Numbered from the stretch's first letter, positions 18,997 through 27,841 are shown. The stretch is 64,000 bases of DNA from Streptomyces roseoviridis (GCF_039535235.1 NZ_BAAAWU010000001.1:6265001-6329000), one strand, 5' to 3'. Translations and numbers: made by a program. Notes: generated by a model from the letters alone, not told the origin.

Positions 18997-19070
18997 CGGG
19001 ACGGGCCGCCGGGGCGACGGCCTCGGCGGGGACGGGCCGCCGCCCGGGCGGGGTTGTCAGTGCTCTGACT

Positions 19071-19076
19071 TAGGCT
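19071..19076 (+). promoter_or_regulatory. -10 box for a leaderless rarA transcript
   Basis: TAGGCT ends 7 nt before the GTG at 19084, the geometry of Streptomyces leaderless promoters. No ribosome binding site is present. TTGTCA at 19054-19059 is too close to be a canonical -35. Confidence 0.5.
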
Positions 19077-19083
19077 TCATGAC

Positions 19084-20439
19084 GTGGAGCCCGACCTGTT
19101 TACCGCCGCCGCCGAAGAACGCCAGGAGAAGGACCCCTCCAGCAGTCCCCTGGCCGTCCGGATGCGTCCGCGCACCCTCGACGAGGTCGTGGGCCAGAAG
19201 CACCTGCTCAAGCCCGGCTCGCCGCTGCGCCGGCTCGTGGGGGAGGGGAACGGCGGCCCGGCCGGCGCCTCCTCGGTCATCCTGTGGGGCCCGCCCGGCA
19301 TCGGCAAGACCACCCTCGCGTACGTGGTGTCGAAGGCCACCGACAAGCGCTTCGTCGAGCTCTCCGCGATCACCGCCGGCGTCAAGGAGGTCCGCGCCGT
19401 CATCGACGGCGCCCGGCGCGCCTCGGGCGGCTACGGCAAGGAGACCGTCCTCTTCCTCGACGAGATCCACCGCTTCTCCAAGGCCCAGCAGGACTCCCTC
19501 CTGCCGGCCGTCGAGAACCGCTGGGTGACGCTGATCGCCGCCACCACCGAGAACCCGTACTTCTCGGTGATCTCCCCGCTGCTCTCCCGCTCGCTGCTGC
19601 TCACCCTGGAGCCGCTGACCGACGACGACCTCCGGGGGCTGATGCGCCGCGCCCTGGAGGAGGAGCGGGGACTCGGCGGGGCGGTGACCCTGCCCGAGGA
19701 CGCCGAGGCCCACCTGCTGCGGATCGCCGGCGGCGACGCCCGGCGCGCCCTGACGGCCCTGGAGGCGGCGGCGGGCGCGGCCCTCGACAAGGGGGAGCCG
19801 GAGATCACCCTGGCGACGGTCGAGGAGACCGTCGACCGCGCGGCGGTGACCTACGACCGGGACGGCGACCAGCACTACGACGTGGCGAGCGCCCTCATCA
19901 AGTCGATCCGCGGCTCGGACGTGGACGCGGCGCTGCACTATCTGGCCCGGATGATCGAGGCGGGGGAGGACCCCCGGTTCATCGCCCGGCGGCTGATGAT
20001 CTCGGCCAGCGAGGACATCGGCCTGGCCGATCCGAACGCGCTTCCGCTGGCCGTCGCCGCCGCCCAGGCCGTGGCGATGATCGGCTTCCCCGAGGCGGCG
20101 CTGACCCTGAGCCACGCCACGATCGCCCTGGCCCTCGCCCCCAAGTCGAACGCGGCGACGAACGCGATCTCCGCCGCCCGCGCCGACGTCCGCAACGGGC
20201 TCGCCGGCCCGGTGCCGGCCCATCTGCGCGACGGCCACTACAAGGGCGCGGCCAAGCTCGGCCACGCCCAGGGCTATGTGTATCCCCACGACGTCCCGGG
20301 TGCCATCGCCCCCCAGCAGTACGCCCCGGACACCGTCCACGGCAGGCGCTACTACGAGCCGACGCGATACGGCGCGGAGGCGCGGTACGCGGACGTGGTG
20401 GAGAAGGTCAGGGAGCGCCTGAAGGGCGAGGGCGGCTGA
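19084..20439 (+). CDS. rarA: Replication-associated recombination protein A (MgsA/RarA AAA+ ATPase)
   Basis: The protein has 451 residues from a GTG without a ribosome binding site. N-terminal PLAVRMRPRTLDEVVGQKHL is diagnostic. Walker A is ILWGPPGIGKTTLA, Walker B is VLFLDEIHRFSKAQQD, and sensor 1 is AATTENPYF. The C-terminal part (about 260-445) is the MgsA tetramerisation domain, with GSDVDAALHYLARMIEAGED and ASEDIGLADPNAL. It acts at stalled forks and related structures. The gene stands alone between VKOR and rpsD. Confidence 0.95.
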   Translation: MEPDLFTAAAEERQEKDPSSSPLAVRMRPRTLDEVVGQKHLLKPGSPLRRLVGEGNGGPAGASSVILWGPPGIGKTTLAYVVSKATDKRFVELSAITAGVKEVRAVIDGARRASGGYGKETVLFLDEIHRFSKAQQDSLLPAVENRWVTLIAATTENPYFSVISPLLSRSLLLTLEPLTDDDLRGLMRRALEEERGLGGAVTLPEDAEAHLLRIAGGDARRALTALEAAAGAALDKGEPEITLATVEETVDRAAVTYDRDGDQHYDVASALIKSIRGSDVDAALHYLARMIEAGEDPRFIARRLMISASEDIGLADPNALPLAVAAAQAVAMIGFPEAALTLSHATIALALAPKSNAATNAISAARADVRNGLAGPVPAHLRDGHYKGAAKLGHAQGYVYPHDVPGAIAPQQYAPDTVHGRRYYEPTRYGAEARYADVVEKVRERLKGEGG

Positions 20440-20509
20440 CGGCGGCGACGGCCGGGGGCTTGGGGTCCGGGCCGGGCGACCGCGGTGCGGGAGGGGCCGG
20501 CGGACCCGG

Positions 20510-20515
20510 TATGCT
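20510..20515 (+). promoter_or_regulatory. Possible -10 box of the rpsD promoter
   Basis: TATGCT, with no clear -35, is the best -10 candidate upstream of rpsD. Using it leaves a leader of about 300 nt. Confidence 0.4.
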
Positions 20516-20583
20516 GGTGCGAAGTGCTGCGTTCCGTGTCCGGCCTCGGCCGACATCACCAGAGCGGGACAGTCAGCCGGAGA

Positions 20584-20678
20584 CCCGCCCCAGGGCGGAT
20601 TCTCCAGGAGCGTCGCGCACCTTCGAAGGTGTCGCGGGCAACCCACCACCACCGGGAGTCCCCGGAGCGGCGGTGGGT
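20584..20678 (+). promoter_or_regulatory. Structured 5' leader of rpsD (possible S4 autoregulatory RNA)
   Basis: The 384-nt gap before rpsD holds three hairpins in a row: 20585-20589 with 20594-20598; a 14-bp palindrome CACCTTCGAAGGTG at 20618-20631; and a nested stem 20641-20647 with 20672-20678 enclosing 20652-20656 with 20661-20665. There is no coding potential that I can support. Ribosomal protein S4 represses its own mRNA through leader structures in E. coli and Bacillus. A similar role here is an inference only; I recognise no described family. Confidence 0.4.
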
Positions 20679-20823
20679 CGTTCGCGTGCTGCACGTACGT
20701 GCCCAGACCAGGGAGCGGCTGCCCGGCAGGTCCCCAGTGGACCCGGCGGGTTTCCCCGGCTGCGGATTGCGACCTCCCGAAACCCTGGTGAAGCCGTATT
20801 CGAAACAGTAGAGAGGTTGGTTC

Positions 20824-21438
20824 ATGCCGAACCAGTCCCGTCCCAAGGTCAAGAAGTCGCGTGCCCTCGGCATCGCCCTGACGCCGAAGGCCGTCAAGTA
20901 CTTCGAGGCCCGCCCCTACCCGCCGGGCGAGCACGGCCGTGGCCGCAAGCAGAACTCGGACTACAAGGTCCGTCTGCTCGAGAAGCAGCGTCTGCGCGCC
21001 CAGTACGACATCAGCGAGCGCCAGATGGCCCGCGCCTACGACCGCGCCAAGAAGGCCGAGGGCAAGACGGGCGAGGCCCTGGTCGTCGAGCTCGAGCGCC
21101 GTCTCGACGCCCTGGTCCTGCGTTCGGGCATCGCCCGCACCATCTACCAGGCCCGTCAGATGGTCGTCCACGGCCACATCCAGGTCAACGGCCAGAAGGT
21201 CGACAAGCCGTCCTTCCGCGTCCGTCCCGACGACGTCGTGATGGTCCGCGAGAAGTCCCGCTCCAAGACCCTCTTCCAGGTCGCTCGCGAGGGTGGCTTC
21301 GCCCCCGAGGGTGAGACCCCGCGCTACCTGCAGGTCAACCTGAAGGCCCTGGCCTTCCGCCTCGACCGCGACCCGAACCGCAAGGAGATCCCGGTCATCT
21401 GCGACGAGCAGCTGGTCGTCGAGTACTACGCCCGCTGA
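20824..21438 (+). CDS. rpsD: 30S ribosomal protein S4, zinc-free form
   Basis: The protein has 204 residues from the ATG at 20824, with GAGAGG upstream. The N-terminus (MPNQSRPKVKKSRALGIALT) lacks the four cysteines of the zinc-binding S4 form, so this is the C-minus version. The S4 RNA-binding domain is LDALVLRSGIARTIYQARQM with GHIQVNGQKVDKPSFRVRPD. It nucleates 16S rRNA assembly at the five-way junction. It is alone here, not in the alpha operon, as usual in actinobacteria. Confidence 0.97.
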   Translation: MPNQSRPKVKKSRALGIALTPKAVKYFEARPYPPGEHGRGRKQNSDYKVRLLEKQRLRAQYDISERQMARAYDRAKKAEGKTGEALVVELERRLDALVLRSGIARTIYQARQMVVHGHIQVNGQKVDKPSFRVRPDDVVMVREKSRSKTLFQVAREGGFAPEGETPRYLQVNLKALAFRLDRDPNRKEIPVICDEQLVVEYYAR

Positions 21439-21469
21439 TCCAGCCGGCGCAGTACCACCTCCGCGGTGT

Positions 21470-23641
21470 TCAGCCCGCCGCTTCCCCGCCCTTCACGGTG
21501 GGGGAGCCGGCGGGCTTCCGCGTGTCCGGGACCGGTGACGACCCCCTACGGAACGGGCGCGCCGCCTCCTGCCCCGTACGCCCCCGTCCGGCCGGACCCC
21601 CGCGGTCGGCGAGCGCCCGCGCCACCGCCTCGTCCAGCGACAGCGCCAGCCCCTCCCGGTAGCGCAGCGCGTACCCGTCCTCGCCCAGCGCCTCGCCCAG
21701 CTGCCGCCCGCACAGCTCCCTCGGCCCGTTGAAGTACGACGAACCGAACACCGGCACGCCCACCGAGTCCCACACGGGCCGCGCCGCACCCTGCAACACC
21801 GCCGCCTCCGCCGCGTCCCCCTCGGCCGCCGTCACCAGTGCCAGCAGCTCCAGGGCCAGGACGAGGCCCACCAGATCGTGGAAGGCGTGGTTGATCGAGA
21901 CGCACTCGACCAGCAGCTCCCGCGCCGTCCCGTGATCACCACCGGTCAGCGCCGCGTACGCGAGCACATAGAGCGCGTACGCCCGCGTCCAGCGCTCGCC
22001 CCGCTCCTCACAGGCCTCCCGCACCTGCGCGCACAGCGCCACCGCACCCTCCAGGTCCCCCTGGAACACCCGCGCCATCGCCAGCTCGACCTGCCCCATC
22101 AGCACGTTGCTGTTCAGCTCGCCGAGCTCCGCGTAGGTCGCGAGCGCCCCGCCGATCAGCTCCTCGGCCCGCGGCATGTCGTCCGACAGCAGCGCCAGAC
22201 AGCCCATCCGGTGCGTCGCGTACGCCTGGGCCACCTCGTTCCCCGTGATCCGGGCCCGTTCCCCGCACTCGTGCAGCGCCGCCACCGCCGCCGTCGGATC
22301 CCCCTGCAGGACGGCCACGTAGCCGAGCACCCACAGCGCCTTGAGCCGGGCGTCCTCGTGCAGCGTCACCTCCTCGGCACCGGGCATGGCCAGCGACCGG
22401 TCCAGCCAGTGCCGTCCCTCCGACAGCCGCCCGCACCCGGCCCAGTAGAACCACAGCGTCCCCGCCAGGTGCTGGGCGAGCGCGGCCTCCTCCGGCGACT
22501 CCAGACACAGCTCCAGGGCCGCCCGCAGATTCGGCAGCGCCACGTCCGTACCGGCCGCCACCTCCGCCTGCCGCGCACTGAACCACTCGAGCTCCCACCA
22601 GGTGGCCAGACCCGTGTACCAGTCCCGGTGCCGGCGCCGCATCCGCTCGGTGTCGCCGAGCGCCGCCAGCCACTCGGCGCCGTACGCCCGCACCGTGTCC
22701 AGCATCCGGTAGCGCACCCCCGCCGCCGTCTCCTCCCGCGCCACCAGGGACTGGGCGAGCAGTTCGCCCAGCACGTCGAGCACCCGGTCCGCCGGCAGCT
22801 CCGGCCCCCCGCAGACGTACTCCACCGCCTCCAGGTCGAACGGCCCCGCGAACACCGAGAGCCGCGCCCACAGCAGCCGTTCCTCCGGCGTGCACAGCTC
22901 GTGGCTCCAGCCGATCGCCGTGCGCAGCGTCCGGTGCCGCCAGAGCGCGCCCCGCCGGCCGCCGTCGAGCAGCCGGAAACGGTCGTCGAGCCGCCGCAGC
23001 ACCTGCACCGGGTCGAGCAGCGGCAGCCGGGCCGCCGCCAGTTCGAGCGCCAGCGGAATCCCGTCCAGCCGCCGGACCAGCTCCCGCAGCGTCTCCCGGT
23101 CGCCCGGCACGGCGGCCCCCGCCTCCAGCGCGCGGTCGGTCAGCAGCGCCATCGCGTCCGGCTCGTCCATCGGCGTGAGCCCGAACACCGCCTCTCCGTC
23201 CACCCGCAGCGGCCGGCGGCCCGCCGCCAGCACCGTGAGCCCCGGACAGCCCCGCAGGAGCTCCCGCAGCAGCCCCGCGCACTCCTCCACCAGGTGCTCG
23301 AAACCGTCCACGACCAGCAGCAGCCGCAGCTCCGCCAGGTGCTCGCGCAGCACCTCGCGCGGTGTGCGCACCGTGTGATCGGTCAGGCCGAGCGCCTCCA
23401 CCAGGGCGTGCGCCACCAGCTCCGGGTCACGCAGCGAGGCCAGCTCCGCGAGCCGGACGCCGTCGACGTAGCGTTTCTGCAGTGCTCCGGCGACCCTGAG
23501 GGCCAGCCGCGTCTTGCCGACGCCGCCCACCCCGACGACCGTGACCAGCCGGAACTCGCCGAGCAGCCGAGCCACTTCGTCCTGTTCGGCGGCCCGTCCC
23601 ACGAACCGATTCAGCTCCGCAGGGAGATTGCTCCGTCGCAT
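21470..23641 (-). CDS. STAND-family ATPase with TPR-like region, no HTH domain
   Basis: The protein has 723 residues from the ATG at 23641; the frame is open to 23728 but similarity begins at RSNLPAELNRFVGR. The P-loop GVGGVGKT is at residues 37-44, and LLLVVDGFEHL is Walker B. The region after WSHELCTPEERLLWARLSVF is the winged-helix part, and the second half is TPR-like helices. This layout is that of Streptomyces LuxR-type ATPase regulators (NB-ARC, TPR, then a C-terminal LuxR HTH). Here the protein stops after LSLDEAVARALADRGG plus about 40 low-complexity residues, with no HTH. The usual DNA-binding role is therefore unlikely. It is convergent with rpsD. Confidence 0.8.
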   Translation of the reverse strand: MRRSNLPAELNRFVGRAAEQDEVARLLGEFRLVTVVGVGGVGKTRLALRVAGALQKRYVDGVRLAELASLRDPELVAHALVEALGLTDHTVRTPREVLREHLAELRLLLVVDGFEHLVEECAGLLRELLRGCPGLTVLAAGRRPLRVDGEAVFGLTPMDEPDAMALLTDRALEAGAAVPGDRETLRELVRRLDGIPLALELAAARLPLLDPVQVLRRLDDRFRLLDGGRRGALWRHRTLRTAIGWSHELCTPEERLLWARLSVFAGPFDLEAVEYVCGGPELPADRVLDVLGELLAQSLVAREETAAGVRYRMLDTVRAYGAEWLAALGDTERMRRRHRDWYTGLATWWELEWFSARQAEVAAGTDVALPNLRAALELCLESPEEAALAQHLAGTLWFYWAGCGRLSEGRHWLDRSLAMPGAEEVTLHEDARLKALWVLGYVAVLQGDPTAAVAALHECGERARITGNEVAQAYATHRMGCLALLSDDMPRAEELIGGALATYAELGELNSNVLMGQVELAMARVFQGDLEGAVALCAQVREACEERGERWTRAYALYVLAYAALTGGDHGTARELLVECVSINHAFHDLVGLVLALELLALVTAAEGDAAEAAVLQGAARPVWDSVGVPVFGSSYFNGPRELCGRQLGEALGEDGYALRYREGLALSLDEAVARALADRGGPAGRGRTGQEAARPFRRGSSPVPDTRKPAGSPTVKGGEAAG
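21472..21516. terminator. Hairpin between convergent rpsD and the STAND ATPase gene
   Basis: Outer arms 21472-21480 and 21508-21516 pair perfectly, and an inner C-rich/G-rich arm extends the stem. It starts 34 nt after the rpsD stop and overlaps the last codons of the minus-strand gene, so it may end transcription in both directions. Confidence 0.5.
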
Positions 23642-23742
23642 GGCACACGGAGCGTACTCACCCGCGCGCGCTCCGTACAATCGTCCCCGGCGGCCCCCTC
23701 CCGCGAGCGGTAATGCGGTACGGCGCAAGAGCGTCGGCGCGA

Positions 23743-23748
23743 TAGGGT
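23743..23748 (+). promoter_or_regulatory. Possible -10 box for the DUF948-DUF6167-alaS unit
   Basis: TAGGGT lies about 68 nt before the GTG at 23817 in the gap between divergent genes. The -35 region is not clear. Confidence 0.3.
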
Positions 23749-23816
23749 CGGAGGAGGTTTATCAGCAGGGGTCCGACGACCGTCCGGGGCCCGACGACAG
23801 CAGAGAGCGGTGCAGC

Positions 23817-24251
23817 GTGACCGGTGGTGAGGTAGCCGGGATCCTGGTGGCCGTGTTCTGGGCGATCCTCGTCTCCTTCCTCGCCGTGGTGCTGGTGAGA
23901 CTGGCGCAGACGCTCAAGGCGACCACCAAGCTCGTGGCGGACGTGACCGAGCAGGCCGTCCCGCTGCTCGCCGACGCCTCCGCCACCGTCCGCTCCGCAC
24001 GGACCCAGCTCGACCGGGTCGACGCCATCGCCTCGGACGTCCAGGAAGTCACCTCCAACGCCTCCGCGCTGTCCACCACCGTCGCCTCCACCTTCGGCGG
24101 CCCGCTCGTCAAGGTCGCCGCCTTCGGCTACGGGGTGCGCAAGGCGCTCGGCCGGGACCGGCAGGAGGCGCCGCCCGCGCGACGCGAGCGGCGTACGGTG
24201 ATCGTCGGTCGCACCGTGCCGTCCGTGAGGCGCCGGAAGCAGAAGGGCTGA
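23817..24251 (+). CDS. DUF948 membrane protein
   Basis: The protein has 144 residues from the GTG at 23817; longer in-frame starts would run into the divergent gene. One N-terminal transmembrane helix (EVAGILVAVFWAILVSFLAVVLV) is followed by an amphipathic helix rich in T, V and A (LADVTEQAVPLLADASATV) as in DUF948 proteins, and a basic tail (RRERRTV, RRRKQKG). Function is unknown; family members are thought to be envelope-associated. The next gene begins 5 nt later and leads into alaS, so all three are likely co-transcribed. Confidence 0.85.
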   Translation: MTGGEVAGILVAVFWAILVSFLAVVLVRLAQTLKATTKLVADVTEQAVPLLADASATVRSARTQLDRVDAIASDVQEVTSNASALSTTVASTFGGPLVKVAAFGYGVRKALGRDRQEAPPARRERRTVIVGRTVPSVRRRKQKG

Positions 24252-24256
24252 GCACG

Positions 24257-24604
24257 ATGTTCCGCCGTACGTTCTGGTTCACCGCGGGCGCCGCCGCCGG
24301 CGTGTGGGCCACCACCAAGGTCAACCGCAAGCTCAGGCAGCTGACCCCCGAGAGCCTCGCCGCACAGGCGGCCGACAAGGCCGTCGAGGCAGGCCACCGG
24401 CTGAAGGACTTCGCCCTCGACGTGCAGGCGAACATGCGCCGGCGCGAGGCCGAGCTCGGCGAGGCACTCGGCCTCGACGCCCCCGCCGACCCGGACGACG
24501 ACCGCGCGCTCGGCGCAGCACGCCGCAGGGCGGCGCTCGCACCCCGCACCACCCCAGACACGACCACCTATTCGCTCACGTACAACCGGAATGAGGACCA
24601 CTGA
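24257..24604 (+). CDS. Small membrane protein of the alaS-upstream family (DUF6167-like)
   Basis: The protein has 115 residues from the ATG at 24257. A short N-terminal hydrophobic segment (FWFTAGAAAGVWATT) is followed by a helix starting KVNRKLRQLTPESLAAQAADKAVEAG, and an acidic/basic tail. Its stop shares one base with the alaS start (TGATG). It is regularly found between DUF948 and alaS in Streptomyces. The name DUF6167 is from memory and the role is unknown. Confidence 0.8.
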   Translation: MFRRTFWFTAGAAAGVWATTKVNRKLRQLTPESLAAQAADKAVEAGHRLKDFALDVQANMRRREAELGEALGLDAPADPDDDRALGAARRRAALAPRTTPDTTTYSLTYNRNEDH

Positions 24605-27273
24605 TGGAGTCGGCTGAAATCCGCCGCCGCTGGCTGAGCTTCTTCGAGGAGCGCGGGCACACCGTCGTCCCTTCGGCGTCGCTCATCGCGGACGACCCGA
24701 CTCTGCTGCTCGTCCCCGCCGGCATGGTGCCCTTCAAGCCCTACTTCCTGGGTGAGGTCAAGCCGCCCTTCCCGCGCGCGGCCAGCGTGCAGAAGTGCGT
24801 GCGCACCCCCGACATCGAAGAGGTCGGCAAGACCACCCGCCACGGCACGTTCTTCCAGATGTGCGGCAACTTCTCCTTCGGCGACTACTTCAAGGAAGGC
24901 GCCATCAAGCTCGCCTGGGAGCTGCTGACCTCCTCGGTCGAGCACGGCGGCTACGGGCTCGAGCCGGAGAAGCTCTGGATCACCGTCTACCAGGACGACG
25001 ACGAGGCCGAGCAGATCTGGCGCGACGTCGTCGGCGTCCCCGCCGAGCGCATCCAGCGCCTGGGCAAGAAGGACAACTTCTGGTCCATGGGCGTTCCCGG
25101 CCCCTGCGGCCCGTGCTCCGAGATCAACTACGACCGCGGCCCCGAGTTCGGCGTCGAGGGCGGCCCCGCCGTCAACGACGAGCGGTACGTCGAGATCTGG
25201 AACCTCGTCTTCATGCAGTACGAGCGGGGCCGGGGCATCGGCAAGGAGGACTTCGAGATCCTCGGCGACCTGCCGTCGAAGAACATCGACACCGGCCTCG
25301 GCATGGAGCGCCTGGCGATGATCCTCCAGGGCGTGCAGAACATGTACGAGACCGACACCCTCAAGGTCGTCATCGACAAGGCCACCGAGCTGACCGGCGT
25401 CACCTACGGCGCGTCCCAGGACAGCGACGTCTCGCTGCGCGTGGTCGCCGACCACATGCGCACCTCCGTGATGCTCATCGGCGACGGCGTCACCCCCGGC
25501 AACGAGGGCCGCGGCTACGTGCTGCGCCGCATCATGCGCCGCGCCGTCCGCAACATGCGCCTGCTCGGCGCCACCGGCCCCGTCGTCGGCGAGCTCGTCG
25601 ACACGGTGATCAACACGATGGGCGAGCAGTACCCGGAGCTGGTCACCGACCGCAAGCGCATCGAGGCCGTCGCCCTCGCCGAGGAGGCCGCCTTCCTCAA
25701 GGCCCTCAAGGGCGGCACCAATATCCTCGACACCGCCGTCACCGAGACCAAGGCCGCCGGCGGCACGGTCCTCTCCGGCGACAAGGCGTTCCTGCTCCAC
25801 GACACCTGGGGCTTCCCGATCGACCTGACCCTGGAGATGGCCGCCGAGCAGGGCCTGTCCGTGGACGAGGACGGCTTCCGCCGCCTGATGCAGGAGCAGC
25901 GGGAGCGCGCCAAGGCCGACGCCCAGGCCAAGAAGAGCGGCCACGCCGACCTGACCTCGTACCGCGAGATCGCCGACGCGGCCGGCGCCACCGAGTTCAC
26001 CGGCTACACCAACACCGAGGGCGAGACCACCGTCGTCGGCCTGCTGGTCAACGGCGTCCCGTCCCCCGCCGCCTCCGAGGGCGACGAGGTCGAGGTCGTC
26101 CTCGACCGCACCCCGTTCTACGCCGAGGGCGGCGGCCAGATCGCCGACCAGGGCCGCATCAGGCTGCACTCCGGTGCCGTCATCGAGGTCCGCGACGTGC
26201 AGCAGCCGGTGCCCGGCGTCTCCGTGCACAAGGGCTCGGTGCAGGTCGGCGAGGTGACCGTGGGCGCCACCGCCTACGCCGCCATCGACGTGCGCCGCCG
26301 CCGCGCCATCGCCCGCGCCCACTCGGCCACGCACCTGACCCACCAGGCACTGCGCGACGCCCTGGGCCCCACGGCCGCCCAGGCCGGTTCCGAGAACCAG
26401 CCCGGCCGCTTCCGCTTCGACTTCGGCTCGCCGAACGCCGTGCCCGGCACGGTCCTCATGGACGTCGAGCAGAAGATCAACGAGGTCCTCGCCCGCGAGC
26501 TCGACGTGCACGCCGAGGTCATGCCGATCGACGAGGCCAAGCGGCAGGGCGCCATCGCCGAGTTCGGCGAGAAGTACGGCGAGAAGGTCCGCGTCGTCAC
26601 CATCGGCGACTTCTCCAAGGAGCTGTGCGGCGGCACGCACGTGCACAACACCGCCCAGCTGGGTCTGGTGAAGCTGCTCGGCGAGTCCTCCATCGGCTCC
26701 GGCGTGCGCCGCATCGAGGCCCTCGTCGGTGTCGACGCGTACAACTTCCTCGCCAAGGAGCACACGGTCGTCGCCCAGCTCCAGGAGCTGGTCAAGGGCC
26801 GCCCCGAGGAGCTGCCGGAGAAGATCTCCTCGATGCTCGGCAAGCTGAAGGACGCCGAGAAGGAGATCGAGAAGTTCCGCGCGGAGAAGGTCCTCCAGGC
26901 CGCCGCCGGTCTGGTCGAGTCCGCCAAGGACGTCCGGGGCGTCGCCCTGGTGACCGGCCAGGTGCCGGACGGCACCGGCGCCGACGACCTGCGCAGGCTG
27001 GTCCTGGACGTCCGCGGCCGCATCCCGTCCGACCGCCCGGCCGTGGTGGCCCTGTTCAGCACGGTGGGCGGCAAGCCCCTCACGGTCATCGCCACCAACG
27101 AGGCCGCCCGTGAGCGCGGCTTCAAGGCCGGCGAGCTGGTCCGCACGGCCGCCAAGACCCTCGGCGGCGGCGGTGGCGGCAAGCCGGACGTCGCCCAGGG
27201 CGGCGGCCAGAACCCGCAGGCCGTCGGCGAGGCCATCGACGCCGTCGAGCGCCTGGTCGTGGAAACCGCGTGA
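24604..27273 (+). CDS. alaS: Alanyl-tRNA synthetase
   Basis: The protein has 889 residues from the ATG at 24604. The class II catalytic core starts MESAEIRRRWLSFFEERGHT, with motif 2 near VQKCVRTPDIEEVGKTTRHG and ATP-site GMERLAMILQG. The editing domain has the zinc ligands H573 and H577 (HSATH) and C675 and H679 (CGGTH), which clear Ser-tRNAAla. The C-terminal C-Ala domain includes RAKTLGGGGGGKPDVAQGGG-type glycine turns. Its length is normal (about 880-890). The stop overlaps the ruvX start by 4 nt. Confidence 0.97.
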   Translation: MESAEIRRRWLSFFEERGHTVVPSASLIADDPTLLLVPAGMVPFKPYFLGEVKPPFPRAASVQKCVRTPDIEEVGKTTRHGTFFQMCGNFSFGDYFKEGAIKLAWELLTSSVEHGGYGLEPEKLWITVYQDDDEAEQIWRDVVGVPAERIQRLGKKDNFWSMGVPGPCGPCSEINYDRGPEFGVEGGPAVNDERYVEIWNLVFMQYERGRGIGKEDFEILGDLPSKNIDTGLGMERLAMILQGVQNMYETDTLKVVIDKATELTGVTYGASQDSDVSLRVVADHMRTSVMLIGDGVTPGNEGRGYVLRRIMRRAVRNMRLLGATGPVVGELVDTVINTMGEQYPELVTDRKRIEAVALAEEAAFLKALKGGTNILDTAVTETKAAGGTVLSGDKAFLLHDTWGFPIDLTLEMAAEQGLSVDEDGFRRLMQEQRERAKADAQAKKSGHADLTSYREIADAAGATEFTGYTNTEGETTVVGLLVNGVPSPAASEGDEVEVVLDRTPFYAEGGGQIADQGRIRLHSGAVIEVRDVQQPVPGVSVHKGSVQVGEVTVGATAYAAIDVRRRRAIARAHSATHLTHQALRDALGPTAAQAGSENQPGRFRFDFGSPNAVPGTVLMDVEQKINEVLARELDVHAEVMPIDEAKRQGAIAEFGEKYGEKVRVVTIGDFSKELCGGTHVHNTAQLGLVKLLGESSIGSGVRRIEALVGVDAYNFLAKEHTVVAQLQELVKGRPEELPEKISSMLGKLKDAEKEIEKFRAEKVLQAAAGLVESAKDVRGVALVTGQVPDGTGADDLRRLVLDVRGRIPSDRPAVVALFSTVGGKPLTVIATNEAARERGFKAGELVRTAAKTLGGGGGGKPDVAQGGGQNPQAVGEAIDAVERLVVETA

Positions 27274-27740
27274 CGATGCGCCGAGGACGACGACTCGCCG
27301 TCGACGTCGGGGACGCCCGGATCGGGGTCGCCTCGTGCGACCCCGACGGGGTCCTGGCCACGCCGGTGGAGACCGTGCCGGGACGCGACGTCCCGGCCGC
27401 CCACCGGCGGCTGCGCCGACTCGTCGAGGAGTACGAGCCGATCGAGGTCGTCGTGGGCCTGCCCCGCTCGCTCAGCGGACGGGAGGGCCCGGCCGCGACC
27501 AAGGTCCGTGCCTTCGCCCGGGAGATGGCCAAGGGCATCGCCCCCGTCCCGGTCCGGCTGGTGGACGAGCGCATGACGACGGTCACGGCGACCCAGGGGC
27601 TGCGGGCCTCGGGAGTGAAGGCGAAGAAGGGGCGGTCCGTCGTCGATCAGGCCGCCGCGGTGATCATCCTTCAGAACGCTCTTGAGTCCGAACGGGTATC
27701 AGGTAATCCGCCCGGTGAGGGCGTCGAAGTGGTCAACTGA
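27270..27740 (+). CDS. ruvX: Putative Holliday junction resolvase / pre-16S rRNA nuclease (YqgF)
   Basis: The protein has 156 residues from the GTG at 27270, in GTGA overlap with alaS. It has the RNase H-like fold: LAVDVGDARIGVASCD holds the first acidic residue, VVVGLPRSLSGREGP the second strand, VRLVDERMTTVTA the glutamate and SVVDQAAAVIILQNAL the last aspartate. E. coli YqgF matures the 16S rRNA 5' end. The chain alaS-ruvX-mltG-aroE is a conserved order in Gram-positive actinobacteria. Confidence 0.93.
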   Translation: MTMRRGRRLAVDVGDARIGVASCDPDGVLATPVETVPGRDVPAAHRRLRRLVEEYEPIEVVVGLPRSLSGREGPAATKVRAFAREMAKGIAPVPVRLVDERMTTVTATQGLRASGVKAKKGRSVVDQAAAVIILQNALESERVSGNPPGEGVEVVN

Positions 27741-27748
27741 TCGCGATA

Positions 27749-27760
27749 CGGTAACGTTCC
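27749..27760. promoter_or_regulatory. 12-bp element shared with the region upstream of 34202
   Basis: CGGTAACGTTCC occurs here, 82 nt before the mltG start, and again at 34147-34158, 44 nt before the P-loop gene. It contains the palindrome AACGTT. It could be a shared binding site or chance. Confidence 0.25.
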
Positions 27761-27841
27761 CCGCGATGTGGCGGTGTTCGAACAGCTGCCGCACAACGTA
27801 GAGGCTGATGGTCCGGAAGCCTCGCGGCTGTTTGGGGATCG

